Counted from the first letter of the stretch, positions 53,801 to 62,691 are shown. The stretch: 64,000 nucleotides of DNA from Natrialba magadii ATCC 43099 (GCF_000025625.1 NC_013922.1:2542001-2606000); one strand, 5' to 3'. The notes: generated from the sequence alone by a model not told the origin. A program made the numbers and translations.

Positions 53801-55461
53801 TGATCGCACACGTTCGCAAGTCGACTCCCGGTGTGGGGCTCATCTCGCCGCCGCCGCTGCACGACATCTACTCCATCGAGGACCTCAAGCAGCTGATCTT
53901 CGACCTGAAGGCGGCGAACGAAGACGCAGATATCAACGTCAAGCTCGTCTCCGAAGCCGGCATCGGTACGGTCGCAGCGGGCGTCGCGAAGGCCAACGCC
54001 GACGTGGTCCATATCTCGGGTCACTCCGGCGGCACGGGTGCCTCGCCGCGCACGTCGATCAAGAACGCGGGGCTTCCGTGGGAACTCGGGCTGGCAGAGG
54101 CGAACCAGATGCTCTGTGAAACCGGCCTGCGCGACCGCATCCGTGTCTCCGCCGACGGCGGCATGAAGACCGGCCGCGACGTGGCCGTCGCCGCCCTGCT
54201 GGGCGCGGAGGAGTACGTCTTCGGCACGGCCTCACTCGTCACCTCGGGGTGTGTGATGGCCCGGCAGTGTCACAAGAACACCTGTCCGGTCGGCGTCGCC
54301 ACCCAGCGCGAGGATCTGCGCAAGCGCTTCCCTGGCGAACCCGAGCACGTCATCAACTACATGACGTTCATCGCTCAGGAACTGCGCGAGATCATGGCCG
54401 AGCTCGGCTTCCGCACGGTCGACGAGATGATCGGTCAGGTCGACGTTCTCGCCCAGCGCAACGATATCGAGCATCCGAAGGCCCGCACCGTCGACCTCTC
54501 GGCCGTGCTTGCCGAGCCTGCCGGTGACGTGCGCCGAAAAATCCGTGAGCAGGATCATGGTCTGTGCGACCAGCTCGACCACGAGTTCATCGAGAGCGCG
54601 GCGGACGCGATCGACGGCGGCGAACCGGTCGTCCTCTCCACGGACGTGGCAAACGTCGACCGCGCGGTCGGCGCGATGCTCTCGAACCGGATCACGAGCC
54701 GCTACGGCGAGGCCGGCCTCCCGGCGGACACGATCACGGCCGATCTCGAAGGCACCGCCGGCCAGAGCTTCGGCGCGTTTCTCGCGAGCGGCGTCTCGAT
54801 GCACCTGACCGGTGCCGCGAACGACTACGTCGGTAAGGGCCTCTCCGGTGGGAAGCTCACCGTCCGAACACCGGAGAGTGCGGCCTACGACGCGAGCCAG
54901 AACGTCGCGATTGGCAACGTCGCGCTCTACGGCGCGACGGACGGCCAGCTATACGTCAACGGCGTCGCCGGCGAGCGCTTTGCCGTCCGTAACTCCGGAG
55001 CGAAGGCCGTCGTCGAGGGCGTCGGCGACCATGGCTGTGAGTACATGACCGGTGGCGTCGTCGCCGTCCTCGGCGAGACCGGCACGAACTTCGCAGCCGG
55101 CATGTCCGGCGGTGTCGCCTACGTCTACGACCCAGACAGCGAATTCGACCGAAAGGCAAACACCGGGCTGGTCTCGCTGCACGACGACCTCGAGGACGAA
55201 GACGAGGAGATGCTCCGCCGCCTCGTCGAGAACCACGTCGCCTACACGGGCTCCGAGCGCGGTACCGAACTCCTCGACGACTGGGAGCGCGCACTCGACG
55301 CCTTCGTGAAGGTCATGCCCGACGCGTACCACGAGGCCATCACCGAGCAAGGATCGGACGACGTTCGTGGTGAACTGCCCGGTGTGCCCGAGACTGAGGG
55401 TGACGCCGACGCCGGCGACACCGACGCAGACTCCGCCGGCTTCGCCGCGAGCGACGACTAG
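50851..55461 (+). CDS. gltB: Glutamate synthase, large (alpha) subunit
   Basis: 1536 residues. After a propeptide of 25 residues, Cys26 in 'RSNCGVGVVMDLD' is the N-terminal nucleophile of the glutaminase domain, which frees ammonia. The central domain, the FMN/2-oxoglutarate domain with 'GGKSNSGEGGEPPERFG', and the 3Fe-4S cysteines Cys1134, Cys1140 and Cys1145 ('GCVMARQCHKNTCPVG') follow, and the C-terminal beta-helix has repeated Gly motifs ('GGKLTVRTPES', 'YMTGGVVAVLG'). An acidic tail ends the protein. No gltD small-subunit gene follows, so a ferredoxin-dependent or separately encoded partner is likely. Confidence 0.97.
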   Translation: MSQPHRAPSTGRHQGLANPADERSNCGVGVVMDLDGGTSHDVVADSLDLLASLEHRGTTGAESNTGDGAGIMLQTPHDFFEQKLEVDLPEPESYAVGSLFLPTDDTARRSLVSLLEDTVATYDLDVLAWRDVPTDNDGLGATALESEPDVRQVVLTATDDVSGDEFDRRLYVARRALENAVSAADIDGSERFYVCSLDSQTVVYKGLLKGEQVPSYYPDLTDERLKSTFAMVHERFSTNTLGAWQLAHPHRNVIHNGEFNTIQGNINWMRARETDLESDVLSDLDAIKPIIDDPEQSDTASVDNALELLLQDGRDLAHALRMLVPEAWRGDESMPQERRDWYDFHASLVEPWDGPALVAATDGDRVGAVLDRNGLRPCRYDVTTDNRLVMASEAGALDTDPAEIAERGRLQPGQLFLADPEEGRVIPDDEIFADLTDDRYSEWVAQEQIQLADIRTGEDSSPRNAVSNLRNQQAAFGYTHDELENLLEPMTTKGKDPVGSMGDDTPLSVLTEYNRPLFSYFKQLFAQVTNPPLDYIREELVTSLESRLGYQRNLLDESPAHARQLVVDSPVLTDADLASICDCSTNEITAATVDITYEPADSDPDSAGTELRDAIERVREDAVAAIEEGHDVLVLSDRAVGDERVAMPSLLATGGVHHHLVRNGLRNHVGLVVESGEPRTVHQLATLVGYGAGAVNPYLAYQTIADLTAGPDGADTGAAIDAYIGALEDGLLKTMAKMGISTVESYQGAQIFEAVGLNSDLVAEYFEGTENRTEGIGLAEIEVDLRERHATAFAADAADAADADSPDLDRYGEFEHRSDGLTHQWNPETVGTLQQAVRSNDYERYQEFADLINDQNQNLQTLRGLLEFESDHESVPIEDVEPVTAIVERFSTAAMSLGSLSPEAHENNSIAMNRIGGKSNSGEGGEPPERFGTERECNVKQVASGRFGVTSTYLSSANELQIKMAQGSKPGEGGQLPGEKVNEMIAHVRKSTPGVGLISPPPLHDIYSIEDLKQLIFDLKAANEDADINVKLVSEAGIGTVAAGVAKANADVVHISGHSGGTGASPRTSIKNAGLPWELGLAEANQMLCETGLRDRIRVSADGGMKTGRDVAVAALLGAEEYVFGTASLVTSGCVMARQCHKNTCPVGVATQREDLRKRFPGEPEHVINYMTFIAQELREIMAELGFRTVDEMIGQVDVLAQRNDIEHPKARTVDLSAVLAEPAGDVRRKIREQDHGLCDQLDHEFIESAADAIDGGEPVVLSTDVANVDRAVGAMLSNRITSRYGEAGLPADTITADLEGTAGQSFGAFLASGVSMHLTGAANDYVGKGLSGGKLTVRTPESAAYDASQNVAIGNVALYGATDGQLYVNGVAGERFAVRNSGAKAVVEGVGDHGCEYMTGGVVAVLGETGTNFAAGMSGGVAYVYDPDSEFDRKANTGLVSLHDDLEDEDEEMLRRLVENHVAYTGSERGTELLDDWERALDAFVKVMPDAYHEAITEQGSDDVRGELPGVPETEGDADAGDTDADSAGFAASDD

Positions 55462-55602
55462 CCGAATTGCGATACCGACCCGACTGGTCGTTCGCTGGCA
55501 GTCTGTGAGAACGGTGTACTCGAGTTAGGCTGTTATCTGCTCTCCTGCCGTCCGATATCGGTGACAGCCACTCCAATCAGAAATTGTGCACGCTGAACTT
55601 TC

Positions 55603-56106
55603 ATGGTCGACCCCAACCCAAACTCACCCATGAGTGACGATCCACTTGACGACGTTGATAGAGGGATCCTCCATCTGTTGCAACAAGACGCGCGCAACTA
55701 CAGCGCCGCCGACATCGCCGACCACGTGGGCGTGACGGCCAATACGGTGCGTAATCGGATTCAGCGTCTCGAAGAGGGTGGCATCATCGACGGGTATGTC
55801 CCACGTATCAATTACGAACAAGCCGGGTACCAGCTCGCGGTGGACATGATCTGTACCGCCCCTATCACCAACCGGTCGGGACTCGCGAGCGAAGCGTTGG
55901 ACGTAGACGGCGTCGTTCAAGTTCGCGAACGGATGACCGGTCGCCGGAATGTAACCATCACTGCTATCGCCGCCGAGAGCGACGACCTTACCGAAATTGC
56001 GACGCAACTCGACGAGATCGGGCTGACGGTCGAATCCGAGGAACTGGTCAAAAACGTCCACGTTCAGCCGTTCGACAACTTCGCCTCCAACGAGATCGAG
56101 GAGTGA
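55603..56106 (+). CDS. Lrp/AsnC-family transcriptional regulator
   Basis: 167 residues from ATG 55603; a second ATG at 55630 ('MSDDPLDDVDRG') is equally possible. An N-terminal HTH ('AADIADHVGVTANTVRNRIQ') is followed by a short dimerisation region with an AsnC/RAM-like ligand fold ('VVQVRERMTGRRNVTITAIA'). Such regulators sense amino acids. Its position just after gltB suggests control of glutamate synthesis, an inference supported only by location. Confidence 0.88.
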   Translation: MVDPNPNSPMSDDPLDDVDRGILHLLQQDARNYSAADIADHVGVTANTVRNRIQRLEEGGIIDGYVPRINYEQAGYQLAVDMICTAPITNRSGLASEALDVDGVVQVRERMTGRRNVTITAIAAESDDLTEIATQLDEIGLTVESEELVKNVHVQPFDNFASNEIEE

Positions 56107-56250
56107 TTTCGGTTTCCGAGATTTCCCACTGAAAAATACACTCGAGTAGAAGGCGAGTTTCGCATATGGCGAACAATATCGGATAGCGTTTCGTAATTAG
56201 AATATATATTCGAAATTTCTTTAGCTATCGATCACCCAGGGAGTGTAACG

Positions 56251-56511
56251 ATGCGAGAGATCACCGTGGAGACGCAAGCCGACGATTCCGTCAGCACCGT
56301 TGTCGTTGAGGCGGTGGCCGAAGCTGTCGGCGTTGACGCAACAGCGTTGCCACCGCTGTACGAGCGGGTCGACCCCGACGCACTCGACGCGGTGTTCGCG
56401 CCGACAGCGACGGGTGCACCACGCACCGGGGAGATTCAATTCTCCTACAGCGAGTACGTGGTCACAGTCGGCTGCGACGGTGATGAGATTGCAATCACAC
56501 TCGATACGTGA
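56251..56511 (+). CDS. HalOD1 output-domain protein
   Basis: 86 residues, a single HalOD1 domain, known as a haloarchaeal signal-output domain. It shows 'VSTVVVEAVAEAVGVDATAL', 'LPPLYERVDPDALDAVFAP' and 'FSYSEYVVTVGCDGDEIAI'. Small soluble acidic protein. An AT-rich upstream region (TATATATTC near 56202-56212) may hold its promoter. The exact signalling partner is not encoded next to it. Confidence 0.85.
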   Translation: MREITVETQADDSVSTVVVEAVAEAVGVDATALPPLYERVDPDALDAVFAPTATGAPRTGEIQFSYSEYVVTVGCDGDEIAITLDT

Positions 56512-56939
56512 TGTGTGGTTCATCGATCGTCTGACTGGTCTGCTGGGGAGGACTTTTGCTAATCGTTTCCCGGGCAATGACGGCTGTATCCGCATGGCTA
56601 CCGCGGTAGGCGTTCGCCTGTCGCTTCTGTAATTCATCACACGTCTGTTCAAAAAATCGAATCGACGAACGAATACAGGAGCTCAGTCGTCGATCTGACG
56701 CGATCGCCGAGACTGACCACGTGATACATGGCGTCGCGTCGCCGCAATGTCGAGTACCGCGGTCTACCTGGCGGCTGTCGGCTGATCCTGGCACGATCTG
56801 ATCCAGTCACGGTAGTCGCGGTACGAGCCGGCTGTGTGTTTGGTCACCGAGTTCAGGTTCTCACCTCCATTACGATTGGATTATTCACCCCGACTAACTT
56901 AATCTTTAGCCCCCTCTAATCAACTATCGGCAGTCGGCG
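56512..56939. other. 428-nt region without a convincing gene
   Basis: A 63-residue frame at 56728-56919 has no family, no start signal and no haloarchaeal acidity, so I leave it out. Nothing else is recognised. Confidence 0.6.
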
Positions 56940-57626
56940 TCAGTCCCGGCCGAGCGTGTGGAACTCGTCGTTCGGCCGCATCTCAGCAAACATCGCCATT
57001 CGGTTACTCAGGTTGTAAAACGATGTTACGGCGGCGATGTCCCAGAGTGCCTCCTCGCTGAAGCCAGCGTCGCGGAGTCGGTCGAGATCCGACTCTTCGA
57101 CCGCCATTGGTCGCTCGGTGAGTGTGACAGCAACGTCGAGCATCGTACGATGGGTCTCGTTGATATCCGCAGTTCTGTAGTTCGCGATCAGTTGGTCCGC
57201 TAACTGTGGATCTTGAGCATAGATCCTCACGAGTGCCCCGTGTGCGACATTACAGTAGTAACAGTGGTTGACACCGGAGACCGCGACAACGATCATCTCG
57301 ATTTCCTCACGCTCGAGTGCGGTGTCCTCGACGAGTGCGTCGTGGTACTGGAAGAACGCCCGGAAGTGTGAGGGTTTGTAGGCGAACGCGGAGAAAACAT
57401 TCGGTGTGAAGCCAGCGCTCTCGGTTTCCTCGGTGATCCGTTCCTGGAGGTCCTCGGGGAGTTCTCCGAAGTCCGGGACGGGGAAGTTCGCCATGGCGTC
57501 GTCTGCGAGGGTTGGTGTGGCGTTCGATTCTCCAGTTGCATCGTTGACTGAACCCGAGTCCGTGTCCGTGTCCGTGTCCGAGTCTGAGTCCGTGTCCGTA
57601 TCGACTGTGTCGTCCTGATCGCTCAT
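56940..57626 (-). CDS. AhpD-like peroxidase-related enzyme (carboxymuconolactone decarboxylase family)
   Basis: 228 residues. A Asp/Thr/Ser microsatellite head covers residues 8-26. The AhpD-type motif is 'NHCYYCNVAHG' (Cys122, Cys125, His129), preceded by 'LEREEIEMIVVAVSGV'. The family includes alkylhydroperoxidase-like enzymes that reduce peroxides using the redox cysteine pair. Ends 'DEFHTLGRD'. The 199-nt gap upstream on the minus strand shows no gene. Confidence 0.9.
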   Translation of the reverse strand: MSDQDDTVDTDTDSDSDTDTDTDSGSVNDATGESNATPTLADDAMANFPVPDFGELPEDLQERITEETESAGFTPNVFSAFAYKPSHFRAFFQYHDALVEDTALEREEIEMIVVAVSGVNHCYYCNVAHGALVRIYAQDPQLADQLIANYRTADINETHRTMLDVAVTLTERPMAVEESDLDRLRDAGFSEEALWDIAAVTSFYNLSNRMAMFAEMRPNDEFHTLGRD

Positions 57627-57825
57627 GCACGCTGGTTCACACGTCAGCGTATTAACTCACGGCCCTCGCCCGCGCGTCCTGGACGAAGGCCTCCAGTAAC
57701 CAAGCGCCGGCGCAGGTAGCGTTGGCGAGCATGTCGAAAAGTAACACCAGTGCGGAATCGCAGCGGCCACGGGATGTCGACTGCGTAGTGAGCCGTCTGT
57801 TCGTCAGCTAACACCTATTGCATCC

Positions 57826-59610
57826 CTATTCTGACCGGAGGTCCTCACGATCTTTGTCCCGGTCGCCAACCGGGTCGCGTTCGTGGACGTGTCGCCGGTT
57901 GCTCATATCGTCGTCCGTCCGACCAGTGTTCTCGTTCGCACGCCGCTCCTCGTTCGCACGCCGGTCGTCGCCGTACGTATCGCCCGACCGCTGCGTGTCC
58001 GATCGCTCTTCTGTCCAACTACCCTGCTCAGAGCGGCGACCGGTCTGACGGTACTGGAGTCCGCCACCGCTCCGGTCACCGCGACCACGGTCGTCCCGCC
58101 GCTCCGTCTCCCGTGTTGTGCGTCGGTCGTCGTGGCCTCGGTCCTGCATCTCCGTTGATCGACGGTCAGATTCCCGAGACCGAGCGTCTCGCTGCCTGCT
58201 CCGGTAGTCCGATCCACTATCCTGGCTGTGGGGGCCGGGTTGTGCAGCCGTCGGTCGGGACGACGATCGAGACGAGGACGAAGACGACCGCTGGGAGCGT
58301 TGCTCCGTCGGCGGCTCACGCGTCTCCGTCCGCCGCTCACCGCCCGAACCGGTATCCCGACGGCGATCCGGCCGCCCCTCCGGCATCCGCCGGGGCTGGG
58401 GCCGAGACTGGCCACGTTCCTGTCGGGACCGGCGCTCGGACTCTCGCTGCTGCCGTCCGTCGTCGTACCCGCCGCCGCGACGATCCATCGATTCATCCCG
58501 CTGTGGCGGCTGCTGGCCCGAAAAGCCCTGACTGCGCTGGTGGCGACCCGCCGTCGACTGCCCCTGTCGCGGCCCCTGCTCTCGCCGCCGGTCGTCCTGT
58601 GTTCGTTGTGCTCCACTCCTGCCCCTGTCTCCCGACCGGCCGGATGCCGCCATCTCCGGCGGACGGTCGGACCGCCGGTCAGTCGACTCGTCCTGCCGAT
58701 TCGCCCCGCGTCGCTCGCGACGTTCCTGTTGGCCCTCAGGTCGCGGCATCTCTCCGGTGTGATCCGGTCGCCGCGCCTGCCCGCCGTACTCGAGTGCAGC
58801 CGCGTTCTGCACGTCGGCGTCGGTCTCGAATCCCTGTTGTTGCTGCTGTCGTCGGTCGTCCTGGGCGCGATGCCCGCCAGTATCTCGGGGACGCCGTTCA
58901 GTCCGACCTGACTGTGACGACCGAGAGTGGGATTCGGAATCGATGGCCGAGCGGCCGGGTTCGTGCTGGTGGCGGTGGGTGTTGCGGTCCTGCGGTTGCC
59001 GTCGGCCCTGTCCTCGCGATTCACTGCGTCTGTGTCCGTCGTGGCCGCGATCCTGGCGTGACTGGCCACTCCGTTCTTGTCTCGGTTGCTGCCCACGTTC
59101 CTGTGACCGCTGTGACCGCTGTCGCCGCTGTGACCGCCCCTCCCGGCCGCGCCGGCGCTGTTGCTCGTCGACATCGACCGCTTCGTGTCCGCGCTCGTCG
59201 TACCGAGAACCGCCGCGGTCGTGGCGAGCCTGCCCACCGTACTCGAGTGAGTCGGCCTCGCCCAGGTCGGTCTCGAATCCCTGTCGTTGTCGTTGCCGCT
59301 GTCGCTGTCGCTGCTGGTGGCGCTGTTGCTGGTCGGTTCGAGCTCGCCGTCGGTCGTCTCGACCTCGCTGTCGGCCGCCCTCGCGACTACGCCCGTGTTG
59401 CTGCCCGCTATCGCGCTCGCCTCGCCGAGTGCCGTCGCGCGCTCGTCGGCCCTCCGGTTCGCGCCGCCCTTCGTCCTGTGGCCACTGCTCGCGCTCGCCG
59501 CGCGGTTGTGACCGTCGGTCGTCGCGGTAGCCCTGTTCGCGCTCGCCCGGGTTCGATGCCTCTCGCTCGTCCGATCGTCGGCGGTCGTTTCGGTTGTGTC
59601 GGTCGTTCAT
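57826..59610 (-). CDS. Arginine/glutamine-rich intrinsically disordered protein with a duplicated motif
   Basis: 594 residues. By hand count about 145 are Arg, only one is Lys (586), and there is no Cys. Gln, Asp, Glu, Ser and Gly make up most of the rest, and no hydrophobic core, signal or membrane segment is visible. Two conserved islands interrupt the low-complexity sequence: 'GFETDLGEADSLEYGGQAR' (111-129) and 'GFETDADVQNAA' plus 'LEYGGQAR' (260-280), each preceded by an Arg/Gln or Gln run. The plus strand and other frames are also open here, so coding status rests on the motif repeat and a consistent ATG and TAG. Function unknown; no match known to me. Confidence 0.6.
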   Translation of the reverse strand: MNDRHNRNDRRRSDEREASNPGEREQGYRDDRRSQPRGEREQWPQDEGRREPEGRRARDGTRRGERDSGQQHGRSREGGRQRGRDDRRRARTDQQQRHQQRQRQRQRQRQGFETDLGEADSLEYGGQARHDRGGSRYDERGHEAVDVDEQQRRRGREGRSQRRQRSQRSQERGQQPRQERSGQSRQDRGHDGHRRSESRGQGRRQPQDRNTHRHQHEPGRSAIDSESHSRSSQSGRTERRPRDTGGHRAQDDRRQQQQQGFETDADVQNAAALEYGGQARRPDHTGEMPRPEGQQERRERRGANRQDESTDRRSDRPPEMAASGRSGDRGRSGAQRTQDDRRREQGPRQGQSTAGRHQRSQGFSGQQPPQRDESMDRRGGGYDDGRQQRESERRSRQERGQSRPQPRRMPEGRPDRRRDTGSGGERRTETREPPTEQRSQRSSSSSSRSSSRPTAAQPGPHSQDSGSDYRSRQRDARSRESDRRSTEMQDRGHDDRRTTRETERRDDRGRGDRSGGGLQYRQTGRRSEQGSWTEERSDTQRSGDTYGDDRRANEERRANENTGRTDDDMSNRRHVHERDPVGDRDKDREDLRSE

Positions 59611-59876
59611 AGGTGATTGGTGTCCGGATCTGTCTGAACCGAGTGCTCGGTGCGTGCGCCGCGGTAGTGTTCGGTCGCGGCGCGACGAACTGTTCGCCGA
59701 CTACAGTACGTGCGTCCGACGGGGATGCTACACAGATCGTGCGGATAAATCCTGAGCGTGCGTAAGCGTGCACCGGAGCTGATATCCGCCATCGACCGCT
59801 GAAACCGCCGTTGACGCGACCACCGCTAGTTCGACGCATCCGCTACCGTTTTCCCACATGTCCGCGATGTGCCCGT

Positions 59877-60863
59877 ATGGACACCGCACTCGTCATCGGC
59901 GGTACGCGATTCATCGGCCGCCACCTCGTCTCGGAACTGCTCGAGCACGACTACGACGTCACCCTCCTCAACCGTGGCACCCGCGAGAACCCGTTCGCGG
60001 ACGACGACCGCGTCGACCACATCGAGGGTGACCGCACCAACGACTCCGCACTCGAGGCCGCCGCGACGATCGACCCCGATGCCGTCTTCGACTGCGTCGC
60101 CTACTACCCGAAAGACGTGCAGGCAGCCACCCGCATCTTCGCCGACTGCGAAGCCTACGTCTACATTTCCAGCGGCGCAGCCTACGGCCGCGAGGAGATT
60201 CCCAAACGCGAAAACGAAACGCCACTCGAGTCCTGTTCGCCCGAGGAGGCCACCGACGACTCGGACGCGACTTACGGCAAGCGCAAGGCGGAGGGCGACC
60301 GCGCCATCGAGGCGGCTGCCAACCGCGGCGTGAACGCCATGTCTGTCCGCCCGTGTATCGTCTACGGGCCCGACGACTACACCGAACGGCTCGATTTCTG
60401 GATCGACCGGGTGAACCAGCACGACCGCGTCGTCGTGCCGGGTGACGGCACCAACGTCTGGCACCGAGCATTTGTCGACGACGTGGCGAGCGCGCTCCGC
60501 ATCGTCGCCGAGCACGGCGAGGCCGGCGAGGCGTACAACGTCGGCGACCAGCGACTCGTGACGCTCGACGAGATGGTCGACCTGATCGCCGACGCACTTG
60601 ACACCACCGTCGACATCGTCCACGCCGGGCCACGCGAACTCGCCGCCGGCGAGATTGACCCCACCGACTACCCACTCTATCGCGAGTACCCCCACGTGCT
60701 GTCGACGGCGAAACTCACCGCCCTCGGCTGGGAGTCGACACCACTCGAGTCGGCCATGGAACAGTCGGTCGAGGATCATCTCGAAAGCGACCGCGACGGA
60801 CGAGAACAGGGGCCAGATCGGGAGGCGGAGGAGCGCGTGCTGGGGATACTCGAGACGCTCTGA
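59877..60863 (+). CDS. NAD-dependent epimerase/dehydratase family protein
   Basis: 328 residues from 'MDTALVIGGTRFIGRHL', whose GGTRFIG binds NAD(P); frames further upstream (59811) add a basic segment and are rejected. 'TYGKRKAEGDRA' holds the Tyr-x3-Lys pair and 'SVRPCIVYGPDDYTERL' the typical C-terminal region of extended SDRs. Related proteins act on nucleotide sugars or, as in chloroplasts, bind RNA. The egsA gene follows after 84 nt. Confidence 0.88.
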   Translation: MDTALVIGGTRFIGRHLVSELLEHDYDVTLLNRGTRENPFADDDRVDHIEGDRTNDSALEAAATIDPDAVFDCVAYYPKDVQAATRIFADCEAYVYISSGAAYGREEIPKRENETPLESCSPEEATDDSDATYGKRKAEGDRAIEAAANRGVNAMSVRPCIVYGPDDYTERLDFWIDRVNQHDRVVVPGDGTNVWHRAFVDDVASALRIVAEHGEAGEAYNVGDQRLVTLDEMVDLIADALDTTVDIVHAGPRELAAGEIDPTDYPLYREYPHVLSTAKLTALGWESTPLESAMEQSVEDHLESDRDGREQGPDREAEERVLGILETL

Positions 60864-60947
60864 ACAGCGGACCTGGCGGAGAGACGGTTGTCGGAAAGAC
60901 ATTGTCGAGGAAAAACACGTATATCCCGGGGGTGACTCAGTCCACCT

Positions 60948-62009
60948 ATGTTCGAGAAGTCGACGTGGATTCGGCTCCCCCGAAACGTCGTCGTCGGTCA
61001 CGGCGTCCGGTCGTCGGTCGTCGAGGTCGTCGACGACTTACACCTGCAGGGACGGCCGCTGCTTGTGACGAGTCCAACGCCGCGACAGGTTGCCGCGGAA
61101 CCGGTCGCCGCAGATTTCGAGGCGGCTGGCATCGACCCCGCGATCGTGACGATCGAATCCGCGACGTTCGATTCGGTCGAAACCGTCATCGAAACCGCAG
61201 AAGCGGAGGAGGTCTCTTACCTTATCGGCGTCGGCGGCGGCAAGGCCATCGACATTGCCAAGATGGCGAGCGACCACCTCGAGATGGGCTTTCTCTCGGT
61301 GCCGACGGCGGCGAGCCACGACGGCGTTATCAGCAACCGCGGCTCCGTCCCGGACGGAAACACCCGCCACAGCGTGGCAGCTGAGCCGCCGCTCGCGGTT
61401 GTCGCCGACACCGAAATCCTGGCCGAGGCACCCTGGGAGCTAACGACGGCGGGCTGTGCGGACATCATCTCGAACTACACCGCGGTGATGGACTGGCGGC
61501 TCGCAAAGCGGCTCAAGAACGCCGAATATTCCGAGTACGCCGCGGCACTCTCGGAGATGACCGCCGAAATTCTCGTGGACAACGCCGACCTCATTCGGCC
61601 GGGACTCGAGGAGTCCGCCTGGGTCGTCACGAAGGCGCTCATGTCCTCCGGCGTCGCGATGAGTATCGCCGACTCCTCGCGACCGGCAAGCGGTGCGGAG
61701 CACCTTTTCTCCCACCAACTCGACCGAATCGCGCCTACTGCGGCACTGCACGGCCACCAGGTCGGCGTCGGATCGATCATGACGGCCTACCTGCACGGCG
61801 GCGAGCGCGGCATCTGGCGGGATATCCGCGACGCGCTCGCGAGCATCGACGCGCCGACGACCGCAGCGGAACTCGACATCGACGACGAGACGGTGATCGA
61901 GGCGTTAACGACCTGCCACGAGATTCGCGACCGCTATACGATTTTGGGTGATGGGATGGACGAGCACGCGGCTCGCGAGGTTGCGACGAAGACTGGCGTT
62001 ATTTCTTGA
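60948..62009 (+). CDS. egsA: sn-glycerol-1-phosphate dehydrogenase
   Basis: 353 residues. 'GVGGGKAIDIAKMASDH' binds NAD(P), 'TAASHDGVISNRGSV' and 'HLFSHQLDRIAPTAALHGHQ' supply the zinc ligands (Asp and His) and the active site. It makes glycerol-1-phosphate, the archaeal lipid backbone, from dihydroxyacetone phosphate. Full length with no damage. The first 36 codons and about 30 nt of upstream sequence have a decayed copy at 62837-62975. Confidence 0.97.
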   Translation: MFEKSTWIRLPRNVVVGHGVRSSVVEVVDDLHLQGRPLLVTSPTPRQVAAEPVAADFEAAGIDPAIVTIESATFDSVETVIETAEAEEVSYLIGVGGGKAIDIAKMASDHLEMGFLSVPTAASHDGVISNRGSVPDGNTRHSVAAEPPLAVVADTEILAEAPWELTTAGCADIISNYTAVMDWRLAKRLKNAEYSEYAAALSEMTAEILVDNADLIRPGLEESAWVVTKALMSSGVAMSIADSSRPASGAEHLFSHQLDRIAPTAALHGHQVGVGSIMTAYLHGGERGIWRDIRDALASIDAPTTAAELDIDDETVIEALTTCHEIRDRYTILGDGMDEHAAREVATKTGVIS

Positions 62010-62169
62010 AAGGGTCTCTGTAACGCCGTTTTCGGTGTTCTCGAAGTCGTCCCAAAAAGCGCCAACAGTACCAGTAAATCGGTACCAGCTGTTTCGCGCT
62101 CGGGTGGATTTGTTTTGACATTCCCATAGTGACGACACACTTATTATTTGACACCCTCCATACACACAT

Positions 62170-62691
62170 ATGTCGGTTCCCCGTCGTATGATGGGAGCGG
62201 CCCTCCTCGGAGTAGTAGCCGGCTGTCTCTCAATCGGTCCTGGAGCCGAAAACAACACTGGCGACGAACACGAGGCGGCCGACGAATCTGACTCTGAAAC
62301 GAACGAGGAAGACGAAAACGACTGTCGAACCACTACGACCGCACGTGTGTACCTTCGAGGTGAGTTCGTTTCCGAATCCGAGCGGCCCGACGACAAGCAC
62401 GTGTACGACAGCGACGACGATCGGTTCGACGGCGTTGAACTGTTCGAGGTCCTCTTCGACGCGGCGAGAGACATCCCAGAGGAAGAGCGGTCCGACGGAA
62501 CGAGCACAGTGACCACGATCGGCGACGGTGGACTGACAGGAGTAGCGCCAGACGATGACCGTGCAACCGCTGCTGAAGCAGCCTACCATACCGAGCCAGC
62601 ACCACCAACGGATGCGCTCTACGTCGAAGACGAAGCGTTCGTACTCAGAGTTCGGCTGCACAAAGAGCAAGACGAAGCCGAACAGTGTTGA
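62170..62691 (+). CDS. Putative exported lipoprotein, unknown function
   Basis: 173 residues. The leader 'PRRMMGAALLGVVAGC' is short, with a lipobox 'VVAGC' and a twin-arginine pair. The mature part is extremely acidic at first ('NTGDEHEAADESDSETNEED'), then a compact domain with 'LFEVLFDAARDIPEEE' and 'ALYVEDEAFVLRVRLHK'. One further cysteine pair (residues about 52 and 173). No recognised family. Egs A lies upstream on the same strand. Confidence 0.72.
   Translation: MSVPRRMMGAALLGVVAGCLSIGPGAENNTGDEHEAADESDSETNEEDENDCRTTTTARVYLRGEFVSESERPDDKHVYDSDDDRFDGVELFEVLFDAARDIPEEERSDGTSTVTTIGDGGLTGVAPDDDRATAAEAAYHTEPAPPTDALYVEDEAFVLRVRLHKEQDEAEQC

Noticed and set aside
56728-56919. 63-residue small frame
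   Set aside because: No start signal, no family and composition unlike the surrounding genes.
57903-59237. 444-residue minus-strand frame in another phase of the same region
   Set aside because: It covers only part of the region and reads as Thr/Arg/Ala low-complexity sequence, a shadow of the 594-residue frame.
58113-59612. 499-residue plus-strand frame opposite the Arg/Gln-rich gene
   Set aside because: Its product is Pro/Ala/Arg/Val-rich without any repeat or family, as expected for the complement of a stop-poor Arg/Asp-rich gene. The minus-strand frame has the conserved-looking duplicated motif.
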